A stretch of DNA of 64,000 nt, taken from contig NZ_CP150265.1 of NCBI RefSeq assembly GCF_037976325.1, positions 5,779,001 through 5,843,000 of the forward strand, written 5' to 3'. The position numbers and the translations under genes were made by a program. Source of the stretch: Paenibacillus sp. FSL K6-3182 (GTDB lineage Bacteria > Bacillota > Bacilli > Paenibacillales > Paenibacillaceae). Below, piece after piece: positions 54,319 to 61,735 of the stretch (the first letter of the stretch is position 1; each line of letters opens with the position of its first letter). The notes under the pieces were generated by a model that made no database searches, had not been told where the DNA came from, and saw only the letters and a program-made list of their open reading frames with translations.

Positions 54319-55128
54319 TTACGCCTGCTGCTTGCAGCGATATTCTTCACGCTGTTCTGCACGAACACTTTCTTTAACCCTTGGGCAAGTATAACAATAA
54401 TAGCCGCCATCAACTAAGTAATACAAGCAGCAAGCTGCTTTCAGCCGAACTTGCTTATCTTTGTCTCCCAACGACTCTGTCATACGGAATTTCACATCAA
54501 GCGGATTTTTGCTTCTGCCGAAAACCTCGCCATCAAGCGATTTGACCATATTGAAATGAGTCACAATGCTTAGCTTTACCTGTTCATCTGCTTCGGCACT
54601 CAGCATTCTGTCATACCCATATTCAAGCGAGGTAGGAAGCTGGCTCCAGAGCATGCCTACTTTCAACGTTCCTACCTTCGCAATCAAGTCAAACACAGGA
54701 CGTATCGTATGCTCAAACAAAGAGCTGATTTTATCCTTAATCCACATTTCTTGTTCTTCCAAAGGTAGTGGAGCCGCTACAAATTCAGAGTTATGTAAGT
54801 AAAAGCTGACAGCAATATATTCATGATTGTTATATTCAGCCTTGTATATTTGAACCGTTAAATTGTTAAGTGATAAATCCGGCGCTTGTTTCAAAACAGA
54901 CAACGTATAAAGCAAGCCCAGCATAGGCCCGCGAAACCAACCTGCCATGTACACTTCCCCTACGGAAGGGTCCATGCCTTTAACTAGCGGTGTATAGAAA
55001 GCTAATAATTGCTTCAATTTATTCTCATCCAACAGATCTATTGCAGGGCAGGTAAACAGAAGATTTTCTCGTTTATTTACCGTTAAATCATAGCTGTCCT
55101 CCAACATCGCAAACAACGCTTCATTCAT
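54319..55128 (-). CDS. FhuF-like [2Fe-2S] siderophore-reductase-type protein
   Basis: A 269-residue cytoplasmic protein. The C-terminal signature CC-x10-C-x2-C (CCLYYLVDGGYYCYTC near residue 240) has exactly the spacing of E. coli FhuF, whose [2Fe-2S] cluster reduces ferric hydroxamate siderophores. The rest shows only faint FhuF/IucC-C-domain similarity. A Fur-box-like sequence lies 67 bases upstream, which supports iron control. No siderophore transporter is in the window. The ribosome site AAGGA is somewhat distant. Confidence 0.78.
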   Translation of the reverse strand: MNEALFAMLEDSYDLTVNKRENLLFTCPAIDLLDENKLKQLLAFYTPLVKGMDPSVGEVYMAGWFRGPMLGLLYTLSVLKQAPDLSLNNLTVQIYKAEYNNHEYIAVSFYLHNSEFVAAPLPLEEQEMWIKDKISSLFEHTIRPVFDLIAKVGTLKVGMLWSQLPTSLEYGYDRMLSAEADEQVKLSIVTHFNMVKSLDGEVFGRSKNPLDVKFRMTESLGDKDKQVRLKAACCLYYLVDGGYYCYTCPRVKESVRAEQREEYRCKQQA

Positions 55129-55194
55129 TGATGTTCTCGTCCTTCCATAACATGAATGTACAATAATAAACGATACGATTTATTATACAACGGA

Positions 55195-55209
55195 CGAAAA
55201 TGATTATCA
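55195..55209 (-). promoter_or_regulatory. Candidate Fur box
   Basis: On the minus strand TGATAAT-C-ATTTTCG fits the 7-1-7 Fur pattern TGATAAT-N-ATTATCA with one perfect half and five of seven in the other. It is placed upstream of the FhuF-like gene. Confidence 0.6.
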
Positions 55210-55220
55210 ATTGCATTTCA

Positions 55221-56105
55221 TTATCTCATTGTGACAGTTAACTCACCAAGCTGCTCGATTTCCACGGTTACCACATCACCTGATTTTAAATAGACCCTTT
55301 GATCTCTCGGGTATCCGATTACTACCCCTTCCGGAGTGCCTGTTAATATGATATCGCCAGGTACGAGTGTCATATGCTTAGAAATGTAACTAATTATAGA
55401 TCGGCAAGAAAAAATCATATCTTCCGTATTCGAATGCTGCTTTTGAACACCGTTTACGCGGCAAGAAATAGTGAGCTTATCCGGATCATTTACTTCATCT
55501 GCCGTTACGATATAAGGACCAATTGGTGCAAATCCGTCGCAGCTTTTGCCAAGCATCCACTGCGATGTACGGCGCTGCAGGTTCCTCGCTGACAAATCGT
55601 TAGCGCAGCTATAGCCAAAAACATAATCAAGCGCATCCGCTTCTTCGATGTTTTTTGCCGTTTTTCCTATAATGATCGCAAGCTCAGCTTCATAATCCAC
55701 CTCATTGCTCGTAAGCGGCAGCTCCACCTTATCACCATGTGCACTCAGGGCATTGGCAAATTTATTAAACAAAATAGGGGTGGTCGGAATTTCAGCTTTC
55801 GTCTCCTCTGCATGCTTGCGGTAATTTAAACCGACGCAAATTATTTTTTGCGGGTTCGAAACGACCGGTGCGTAAGCGAAATTTGTGTCCTCAAGCACAT
55901 ACATGTGGTTGTTAGTTGCAACGACAGCCTCAATAACCGCTTGAAGTTCCGCTAATGCTGTTTTACCGCCTCTTATAACTTCTTCTATAGAAAGAGGAGC
56001 TGGAATATCCAGAGCTTGAGAGGCCATTTTAATATCAATAATTCCTAAGTCAACCTGCACGCCGAGTCTTAGTTGATCGGATTGCTTAAACTGCAATAAT
56101 TTCAT
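55221..56105 (-). CDS. Fumarylacetoacetate hydrolase-family protein
   Basis: A 294-residue enzyme of the FAH family. Conserved segments are ICVGLNYRKHAEET near 105, the metal-binding Glu/Asp region DYEAELAIIIGK near 155, NDLSARNLQ, GKSCDGFAPIGP, and GDIILTGTPEGVV near 255. Members act as acylpyruvate hydrolases, oxaloacetate decarboxylases or aromatic ring-fission hydrolases. The ATG at 56105 has GGGAGGT 8 bases upstream; an in-frame extension of 30 residues is not conserved. It is a single gene, so the substrate is open. Confidence 0.9.
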   Translation of the reverse strand: MKLLQFKQSDQLRLGVQVDLGIIDIKMASQALDIPAPLSIEEVIRGGKTALAELQAVIEAVVATNNHMYVLEDTNFAYAPVVSNPQKIICVGLNYRKHAEETKAEIPTTPILFNKFANALSAHGDKVELPLTSNEVDYEAELAIIIGKTAKNIEEADALDYVFGYSCANDLSARNLQRRTSQWMLGKSCDGFAPIGPYIVTADEVNDPDKLTISCRVNGVQKQHSNTEDMIFSCRSIISYISKHMTLVPGDIILTGTPEGVVIGYPRDQRVYLKSGDVVTVEIEQLGELTVTMR

Positions 56106-56247
56106 AAATGATAACCTCCCTGCCATGAATTGGTGAACTATGTTTAGTTTAAGCCTCTCTTTTTTTAAAGTAAAGCGCATGAAAGTATGCAGCATGGGTA
56201 AAATAGCGGCACGGCTTGTTTACAATCAATCATGGGGACTGATGCAA

Positions 56248-57072
56248 ATGTGGAAAACACCACATAAAATGGGGAAGACTGTGGCGGGCATTGCTTTAAT
56301 CGGTTGTATGCTGCTTAACCTATCAACCGATTCCTATGCTTCAGCTGCCGATAAGCAGCAAATAGCTCAGTTCAAACCTGCAAAAGAATCAAAAAAACGA
56401 AAAACGGCTGTCGTGTCTTGGGATAGGCTTCATAGGCAATTTCCCAATACCTTTCTCCTTAATGGGCCTCGTAATAAGAAAAGAGTTGCGCTAACGTTTG
56501 ATGATGTGCCCGATCCAAGATATACACCAGCTATTTTGGATATATTAGCGGAGCATGATGTTTGCGCTACTTTTTTTATTGTAGGAAATCGTGCTGCCAA
56601 ATACCCTGCATTAGTAAAGCGGATACATAACGAAGGGCATGTCATTGGTAATCACTCTTATGACCATGCTATTTTTTCAAAGCTTACTTTAACGAAGTAT
56701 CAGAAGCAAATTTGGCGAACGGACACCATAATAAAAAATATAGTCGGATATTCTCCTCATTTTATACGACCGCCATACGGAGAACTGCTGCCTCAGCAAG
56801 TAAGATGGAGCAAGCAGGCTGGTTTTGCTATCGTCAACTGGGATGTGGATTCCATAGATTGGAAGAACAATCCTAGCAGCGCATTGGTGCTGCAAAATAT
56901 AAAAAGAACACTTCAACCTGGATCGATTATTTTACAGCACGCAGGCGGAGGAGTCGGCCAAAACTTATCCGGCACGGTTGCTGCACTCCCGAAGCTCATC
57001 CAATTGCTGGAAAGCAAAGGGTATGAGCTCGTTACATTGCCTGAGCTCGTCGGACAATCCAAAGCCCGTTAA
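56248..57072 (+). CDS. Secreted polysaccharide deacetylase
   Basis: A 274-residue exported protein. A signal peptide (MGKTVAGIALIGCMLLNLSTDSYASA) is followed by a NodB domain with VALTFDDVPD (catalytic Asp pair), FFIVGNRA, GNHSYDHA (metal His) and RPPYGE, and NWDVDSIDW, as in PdaA/PgdA-type enzymes that deacetylate peptidoglycan sugars. The start is uncertain: the ATG at 56248 has GGGGA 9 bases upstream, while ATGs at 56179, 56194 and 56242 are in frame. It is divergent from the FAH gene. Confidence 0.88.
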   Translation: MWKTPHKMGKTVAGIALIGCMLLNLSTDSYASAADKQQIAQFKPAKESKKRKTAVVSWDRLHRQFPNTFLLNGPRNKKRVALTFDDVPDPRYTPAILDILAEHDVCATFFIVGNRAAKYPALVKRIHNEGHVIGNHSYDHAIFSKLTLTKYQKQIWRTDTIIKNIVGYSPHFIRPPYGELLPQQVRWSKQAGFAIVNWDVDSIDWKNNPSSALVLQNIKRTLQPGSIILQHAGGGVGQNLSGTVAALPKLIQLLESKGYELVTLPELVGQSKAR

Positions 57073-57083
57073 GTTTTCTGTAC

Positions 57084-57121
57084 AAAAAAGGCAATCCCTC
57101 ATGAAGAGTGGATTGCCTTTT
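57084..57121. terminator. Bidirectional terminator, deacetylase and 3D genes
   Basis: GGCAATCC pairs with GGATTGCC; an A-run precedes and a T-run follows the stem. Confidence 0.88.
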
Positions 57122-57133
57122 CCATCTATATTT

Positions 57134-57772
57134 TTATTCAAGAACGAATACTTTCACGTTTTGGATACCAAAAGACATGGCTTGGCTTGTTGAGCCTGGT
57201 ACAAAAATATCAACGCGATTGCCTTTAATCGAACCGCCAATATCTGTTGCTGTTGCAATCATACCGCCTTGCGGCAAACCATTATAGGAATACCCTGTCA
57301 CATAAAGCTTTGTGCCAAGAGGTATCATTTTCGGATCTACGGCAATCGTACCAACCTGGAGCTTGTCTCCAAAGTAGTCGACTGCTCCCCACTTGCCATT
57401 CTCAGATGCTGCTGCTGTATAAGCCGTAGCTTGTACGAGAAGCGCTTTCGAGTAAGCGTATTCTTTACCATTCATGGCTTTAACTGTTTTTGCGGAGTCG
57501 TCAGCTGCTGAATTCATCGTTGCCGGTTTCTTCTCTACAGAAGCTTCTGTGGAAGGTATCGTAAGCTTTAAACCTTTATAAAGGTTAAGCGGATCTATCT
57601 TAGGATTAGCTTCCATTAGTGTATCCAAAGGTACACTGTACTGCTTGGATAGCTTCCAGAATGTATCATTGTCATTCGCTGTATGTGTTTTCGAAGCTGC
57701 ACTTACTGTTCCTGCTGCCATCATAACCGATAATCCTACTACTGCTGCTGCTAATGTACGTTTTTTAAACAT
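57134..57772 (-). CDS. Secreted LysM plus 3D-domain protein (YocH-like)
   Basis: A 212-residue exported protein: signal peptide (cut near ASA at 26), one LysM domain (HTANDNDTFWKLSKQY to KGLKLTIP, about 31-73), and a C-terminal 3D domain with its three aspartates (TIAVDPKMIPLGT, ATATDIGG, NRVDIFV). The fold resembles lytic transglycosylase MltA cores and Bacillus YocH, a WalR-controlled muralytic enzyme. AGGAGG is 9 bases before the ATG. Its leader region contains three short palindromes. Confidence 0.9.
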   Translation of the reverse strand: MFKKRTLAAAVVGLSVMMAAGTVSAASKTHTANDNDTFWKLSKQYSVPLDTLMEANPKIDPLNLYKGLKLTIPSTEASVEKKPATMNSAADDSAKTVKAMNGKEYAYSKALLVQATAYTAAASENGKWGAVDYFGDKLQVGTIAVDPKMIPLGTKLYVTGYSYNGLPQGGMIATATDIGGSIKGNRVDIFVPGSTSQAMSFGIQNVKVFVLE

Positions 57773-57796
57773 GGGGTAAATCCTCCTGTGCGTTCC

Positions 57797-57860
57797 CGAA
57801 GTTTCACAACTTCGATCACGTGATTATAAATCTTGTTAAGGGCGGTTGTCCGCCCCTAAC
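57797..57860 (-). promoter_or_regulatory. Promoter and hairpins before the 3D gene
   Basis: On the minus strand: an 11-bp stem GTTAGGGGCGG/CCGCCCTTAAC at 57835-57860 just after the CAP gene, TATAAT at 57823-57828, palindrome ATCACGTGAT at 57815-57824, and hairpin CGAAGTT-GTGA-AACTTCG at 57797-57814. The last would lie at the very 5' end of the mRNA. Confidence 0.5.
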
Positions 57861-57895
57861 GTATTGCTTGCTGTTTTCTAAGGTCTAAGGAAAGA

Positions 57896-58750
57896 CTAGC
57901 CGATAAACATTTGAACCCATTCGCCGTTTACATAACCAACGCCGATTTTTGTAAAGTTGCCGCTAAGAATGTTTGCTTTGTGACCTGGGCTGTTCATCCA
58001 AGCAGTCATAACATCTTGTGGTGTTTTTTGACCAGAAGCAATGTTCTCACCAGCATAAGAATAAGTCACTCCGAAAGAACGCATCATATCAAATGGAGAT
58101 CCGTATGTCGGCGATGTGTGGCTGAAGTAGTTGTTAACGTCCATATCTCTTGCTTTCTCTGACGCTACTTTCGTAAGAAGCGTATCGCTCTTCAAAGCGG
58201 ACAAGCCAACTTTAGCACGTTCCTTATTCACTAAGTCGACAACTTGTGATTGATAAGCACTCAAATTGGAAGCTCCTGTGTCGGTACCTGTGCCTGGTTT
58301 TGTTTCAGTTCCTGTGCCAGTTCCTGGTTTTGTTACTGTTCCAGTACCTGTTCCTGGTTTTGTTACTGTTCCAGTACCTGTTCCTGGTTTTGTTACTGTT
58401 CCAGTACCTGTTCCTGGTTTTGTTACTGTTCCAGTACCTGTTCCCGGTTTTGTTACTGTTCCAGTACCTGTTCCCGGTTTTGTTACTGTTCCAGTGCCTG
58501 TTCCCGGATTAGTGTTACCGCCTGTTGTAGGCCATTGAATGAAGCTGCCATTCAAAAGCTTGCTAATATCTATTCCATATTTATCACCGATCTGTTTGAT
58601 CGTATCTTGGCTAATGAGGCATGGTTGTTGAATCGTGGAGAAAGTTTTCACAGCCGGTGCTGCACCTGCCGTTGGAGCCGTAAAACCTGCGCCGATCACC
58701 GTTGCTGCGATTATGCCAGCGACACCTACACGTATTGGTTGCATCTTCAT
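57896..58750 (-). CDS. Secreted CAP-domain protein with repeat linker
   Basis: A 284-residue exported protein. A signal peptide (to AGAAPA near 32) is followed by a short Cys-containing region, a linker of eight ten-residue units of the type KPGTGTGTVT (about 79-160), and a C-terminal CAP/SCP domain of the bacterial YkwD type (LVNKERAKVGLSALKSD, HTSPTYGSPFDMM, YAGENIA, WMNSPGHKANIL). CAP domains of this type are often spore- or wall-associated; enzymatic activity is unsettled. The linker probably spans the wall. AGGAGG is 8 bases before the ATG. Confidence 0.9.
   Translation of the reverse strand: MKMQPIRVGVAGIIAATVIGAGFTAPTAGAAPAVKTFSTIQQPCLISQDTIKQIGDKYGIDISKLLNGSFIQWPTTGGNTNPGTGTGTVTKPGTGTGTVTKPGTGTGTVTKPGTGTGTVTKPGTGTGTVTKPGTGTGTVTKPGTGTGTETKPGTGTDTGASNLSAYQSQVVDLVNKERAKVGLSALKSDTLLTKVASEKARDMDVNNYFSHTSPTYGSPFDMMRSFGVTYSYAGENIASGQKTPQDVMTAWMNSPGHKANILSGNFTKIGVGYVNGEWVQMFIG
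58280..58513. repeat. 30-bp minisatellite inside the CAP gene
   Basis: About eight head-to-tail copies of a 30-base unit (core CCTGGTTTTGTTACTGTT) run in frame and encode ten-residue units. Four central copies are identical or nearly so; edge copies carry CCC for CCT or other changes, suggesting recent expansion from the middle. Confidence 0.95.
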
Positions 58751-58767
58751 GAATGAATCCTCCTAAT

Positions 58768-58864
58768 AAGATAAGTTTTTGTAAAAAAGCGTCTGACGAC
58801 TGAAGCTTTTTCAGCTGCGCATTCGTTTTGTTTGCGCATCGTTCTTCCTGACGCCACTTATCTT
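58768..58864 (-). promoter_or_regulatory. Structured leader RNA of the CAP gene
   Basis: AAGATAAGT (58856-58864) pairs with ACTTATCTT (58768-58776), which ends two bases before the ribosome-binding site. Inside are GGCGTC/GACGC followed by TTTTTT on the minus strand, a TGCGCA hairpin and an AGCT hairpin. The layout suggests a regulated leader with a terminator-like arm. I do not recognise a known riboswitch: neither c-di-GMP nor c-di-AMP consensus parts are visible. Confidence 0.45.
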
Positions 58865-58980
58865 ACCATGGGGTTTTTGGTGTTTCATGACACAAAAACT
58901 GGTAATCGTGTGAAAATAGCTAGCAAAACAGTACCATTACTGCTTTATGAGAATATGCTCATCACCGTTTTTTGCTGCTT

Positions 58981-59667
58981 TTAGAGCTGTCCGCTAGCTT
59001 TTCGAAGCTCATTTGCGAGCCGATGAATTTCATCTTTCTCCGCTTTTGTGGTTGCTGCAAACCATGCTGGAGAGAGCCAAGTAGAGATAATTTTGTTAGC
59101 ATCCGCTGCGTTCATATCAACATCCCTCCAGTCGCGAACAAGCTCTAAGAAAGCCGCTTTGTTAACTGAACTTCCTGGACATGTTTTCGCTGGATTCATT
59201 TCGCGATGAAACAAAATTTGACTGTCTGGCAGCTTCCACATGGCAGCAATTTGACTTGTCAGCTTAACGGCTGAAGCAAGCTGAGCACCTTCCAGCTTCT
59301 CAGCTCCAACATCAAAATTACCGATCATCTCGAACATAAACGGATGTATGCGGTCTGGATCAGGGTCATTGTAGCCAACAGCAGAGGCCGGCGCCTCCAG
59401 AAGAGAACGACCCTCCCATATATAGCCGTCAGGGTCGATCGTTGCGTGCTGGGCGATATCACCCCAATTTTGTGTAATCGCATGAAACCGCCACATCCCT
59501 TGAATGATTTTCATTTTATCCGCAGCTCTGCGATAATCCACAATAGTCGGCTTCCATGTTCCATGCACATGAATCTGCGAAAACTTCACTTTTGATACGA
59601 ATGGTTTCAAATACTCAACATACTCCGCAAAAGTAAACCTTTGAAAATATTTGCGCTCTACGACCAT
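58981..59667 (-). CDS. N-acetylmuramoyl-L-alanine amidase-like protein (Amidase_2)
   Basis: A 228-residue zinc amidase of the Amidase_2/PGRP family without signal peptide. Metal and active-site segments are IHVHGTWKPT, WRFHAITQNWGDIAQHATIDPDGYIWEGR and FHREMNPAKTCPGS. It cleaves the bond between muramic acid and L-Ala of wall peptides. The lack of a signal suggests mother-cell lysis, phage-like origin or non-classical export. The start is uncertain: ATG at 59667 has GAGGGG 12 bases upstream; in-frame TTG (59694) and ATG (59679) are poorly placed. Confidence 0.85.
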   Translation of the reverse strand: MVVERKYFQRFTFAEYVEYLKPFVSKVKFSQIHVHGTWKPTIVDYRRAADKMKIIQGMWRFHAITQNWGDIAQHATIDPDGYIWEGRSLLEAPASAVGYNDPDPDRIHPFMFEMIGNFDVGAEKLEGAQLASAVKLTSQIAAMWKLPDSQILFHREMNPAKTCPGSSVNKAAFLELVRDWRDVDMNAADANKIISTWLSPAWFAATTKAEKDEIHRLANELRKASGQL

Positions 59668-59742
59668 TCCGTTTCGCATCCCCTCGATAAACAATTGCTA
59701 TATTTTATGCGATACATGAATGAATCGAGACGGCAAACACAT

Positions 59743-59782
59743 AAAAAAAAGCAAGCCATGGATAAATTCCACGACTTGCTTC
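59743..59782 (-). terminator. Terminator of the PadR/DUF1700/DUF4097 operon
   Basis: AAGCAAG(T)CGTGG pairs with CCATGG(C)TTGCTT, followed by TTTTTT on the minus strand. Confidence 0.85.
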
Positions 59783-59804
59783 TTGTTTATAAATCTATTT
59801 TTGC

Positions 59805-60644
59805 TTATCGAGTGCCGAGTTTGATGTTGCCCGTCTCCGACTCCATGCTTATTTTGATATCACCGCTGCCGATTACACCTTCAATGTGATTTTCCGTTTC
59901 CTTGTTAACTGAGAAACCATCCCAATCCACCTTGCTGTTTCCGGTATCCTTCTTGATACTTATAAAAGCCGAAGCAGGCTGTTTATTTGCATTTACGATA
60001 ATATTCCCGGTATCCGTCTTAATTGTAAGATCGCTGCGCAATTCGTCTGTTTCAACTCGTACATTTCCCGTATCAGATTCTGCTTTTAGGATGCCTTTTC
60101 CGTCCGCTATATTAATGTTTCCAGTATCCGTTTTAAATTCAAGCTCCTGAGCCGTGTAATTCGTTAATTTTATATTGCCGGTATCTGATTTTAATTTCAT
60201 TTTGTCAGCTTCCATCTGATCCACTACAATGTTTCCTGTATCGGTTTCAATATCAACTGAGCTCCATAGCTTTGCAGGCACCTCAATCGTCAGCTTCAAG
60301 TTAACGATAGAAATACCGAATGTAAAACGATCCTTCGTATTCGCCTCAATATTAAGCGTATCCCCTTTAGGAGCTGCCGTTAGGATGACGTCTCCAGCAA
60401 GCTTTTCACTTACATCTCCTTCAAGTCTCACTTTAATATCATCTGCTGTGCCGGGAACGAAGGTTATATTAAACGTATCCGTCTCCGCATGGATTGAGCG
60501 AATGGACGATGCATCAATCGTTTTTTCCTGCAAAAAAGGTTCGCCCTGAAATTTCGTTACAATTTCATCTTTATCGAATACAAAAAACGCGCATAGTACT
60601 CCTATGCCAAGCAAAATTAATGCGAATGCCGCTAATTTTTTCAT
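59805..60644 (-). CDS. DUF4097 beta-strand repeat protein
   Basis: A 279-residue membrane-anchored protein: one N-terminal helix (about 4-22), then a right-handed beta-strand repeat domain. The turn motif DTGN recurs six times at spacings of about 18-20 residues (TDTGNIVV, SDTGNIKL, TDTGNINI, SDTGNVRV and so on) plus a final ETGN. This is the DUF4097 family. It is third in an operon with a PadR regulator and DUF1700 protein and overlaps the latter by 4 bases. Function unknown; a surface adhesin-like or envelope-stress role is inferred. Confidence 0.9.
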   Translation of the reverse strand: MKKLAAFALILLGIGVLCAFFVFDKDEIVTKFQGEPFLQEKTIDASSIRSIHAETDTFNITFVPGTADDIKVRLEGDVSEKLAGDVILTAAPKGDTLNIEANTKDRFTFGISIVNLKLTIEVPAKLWSSVDIETDTGNIVVDQMEADKMKLKSDTGNIKLTNYTAQELEFKTDTGNINIADGKGILKAESDTGNVRVETDELRSDLTIKTDTGNIIVNANKQPASAFISIKKDTGNSKVDWDGFSVNKETENHIEGVIGSGDIKISMESETGNIKLGTR

Positions 60645-61198
60645 TTGTTATTCCCCTTTACAATTCTTGTATTGAATTTCAAATATTTTAAGGTCATTTT
60701 ATAGAAGGAAGTTGTAAGTGCCTTTAAGCCGATGATGAGTAATATCGTAATTGAGCTTGTAATCAAGCCTATCGTCAATGCCTGCGGCTTAGTGAATGTA
60801 CCGTTCCACAAGCTCTCTGCCATGATTCCGATACCGCCTACGCCAATACCCAAAGCTGCCGCCCATAAAGCAACAATGACCGACGCCAGAGCCAGATAGG
60901 GGCCTAGAACGAATATAATATTGAATAAACCAAGGCTTGCTGTTGCAAATACAGCTTTTGAGAGCTTTCCGAAGCCCTTGTTCGTCTCTGCCTGATTAAC
61001 TCGGTATCCTAGCAGCATCTCGTTCGCAATCATCCTTGGATCTCCCAGCTCGCTTGCTGCTTGCTCCTCGGTTTGACCATTCTCTACCGCTTGCTGAAAA
61101 TGAAGATAATAATCGTACAGCCATTCCTTCCGCTGCGGCTCTGGAATGACTTTGAGCATGCTCTCAAGCTCCAACATATATCGATCTCTTGTCGTCAT
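60641..61198 (-). CDS. DUF1700 membrane protein
   Basis: A 185-residue protein of the DUF1700/HAAS family. A helical cytoplasmic N-terminus with the family pattern LESMLKVIPEPQRKEWLYDYYLHF to LGDPRMIANEML (about 8-60) is followed by four helices. The N-terminal domain is thought to be bound by the partner PadR regulator in such operons. It overlaps both neighbours by 4 bases, so the three genes are translated together. Confidence 0.9.
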   Translation of the reverse strand: MTTRDRYMLELESMLKVIPEPQRKEWLYDYYLHFQQAVENGQTEEQAASELGDPRMIANEMLLGYRVNQAETNKGFGKLSKAVFATASLGLFNIIFVLGPYLALASVIVALWAAALGIGVGGIGIMAESLWNGTFTKPQALTIGLITSSITILLIIGLKALTTSFYKMTLKYLKFNTRIVKGNNK

Positions 61199-61515
61199 GG
61201 TCTTAAACCTTCCTCTACAATTTCATTTACGGATTGCGTGAAACTTTCCCATTCTGCAATTAATTTGCGCATATGACTCCAGCCCTCTGCTGTTAATTGA
61301 TAATATTTCCTAGGCGGGCCTTCAGTTGATTCCTTCAAGTAGGTTGAGAAATAGCCGTCCTGTGTCAATCTGCTTAGTAATGGATATACGCTTCCGACAG
61401 CTACTTCAAACTTCTCGGAAATTTTAACAGCCAGCTCATAGCCGTATCGATCTCCCCTTGTCGCAAGCACAAGAACGCATATTTCAAGCACGCCCTTTTT
61501 AAATTGAATGTTCAT
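61195..61515 (-). CDS. PadR-family transcriptional regulator
   Basis: A 106-residue winged-helix regulator: KKGVLEICVLVLATRGDRYGYELAVKISEKF, VGSVYPLLSRLTQDGYFSTYLKES and RKYYQLTAEGW. PadR proteins usually repress their own operon. It heads the DUF1700/DUF4097 operon with GGAGG 7 bases before the ATG. Envelope-linked inducers are common for this arrangement; none can be named here. Confidence 0.93.
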   Translation of the reverse strand: MNIQFKKGVLEICVLVLATRGDRYGYELAVKISEKFEVAVGSVYPLLSRLTQDGYFSTYLKESTEGPPRKYYQLTAEGWSHMRKLIAEWESFTQSVNEIVEEGLRP

Positions 61516-61672
61516 TTCGTGTCCTCCATCATTGAAGTTCTAATTCTTCGGTACTGTATGTGGAAAGATACTAAGCATAACTTACTATTAATCAATACAG
61601 TATAGCATTGTACAGCAATTCCGTCTTTTGTATAATTTACCACATGCTATTCTACAATGCAAGATAGTGTGC

Positions 61673-61724
61673 AAAAAAGAATACCTCCAACCTTACGGCT
61701 TGCGCACGTCGGTTGAAGGCATTC
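61673..61724 (-). terminator. Terminator of the isomerase/oxidoreductase operon
   Basis: GAATGCCTTCAACC pairs with GGTTGGAGGTATTC (14 bp with G-U pairs) and is followed by TTTTTT on the minus strand. Confidence 0.88.
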
Positions 61725-61735
61725 CTGTACATGAA

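Noticed and set aside
58280..58513. Regular repeats resembling a CRISPR array
   Set aside because: Units are directly adjacent without unique spacers, are in frame and encode a low-complexity linker; no cas genes are near.
58246..58756. Long open frames on the plus strand across the CAP gene (Cys/Ser-rich and Val-Pro-rich proteins)
   Set aside because: They are readings of the opposite strand of the 30-bp repeat, which keeps all frames open; no ribosome site or signal, while the minus-strand frame has a signal peptide and CAP domain.
58768..58864. c-di-GMP or c-di-AMP riboswitch identity for the CAP leader
   Set aside because: Conserved core elements of the GEMM-I and ydaO classes are not present.
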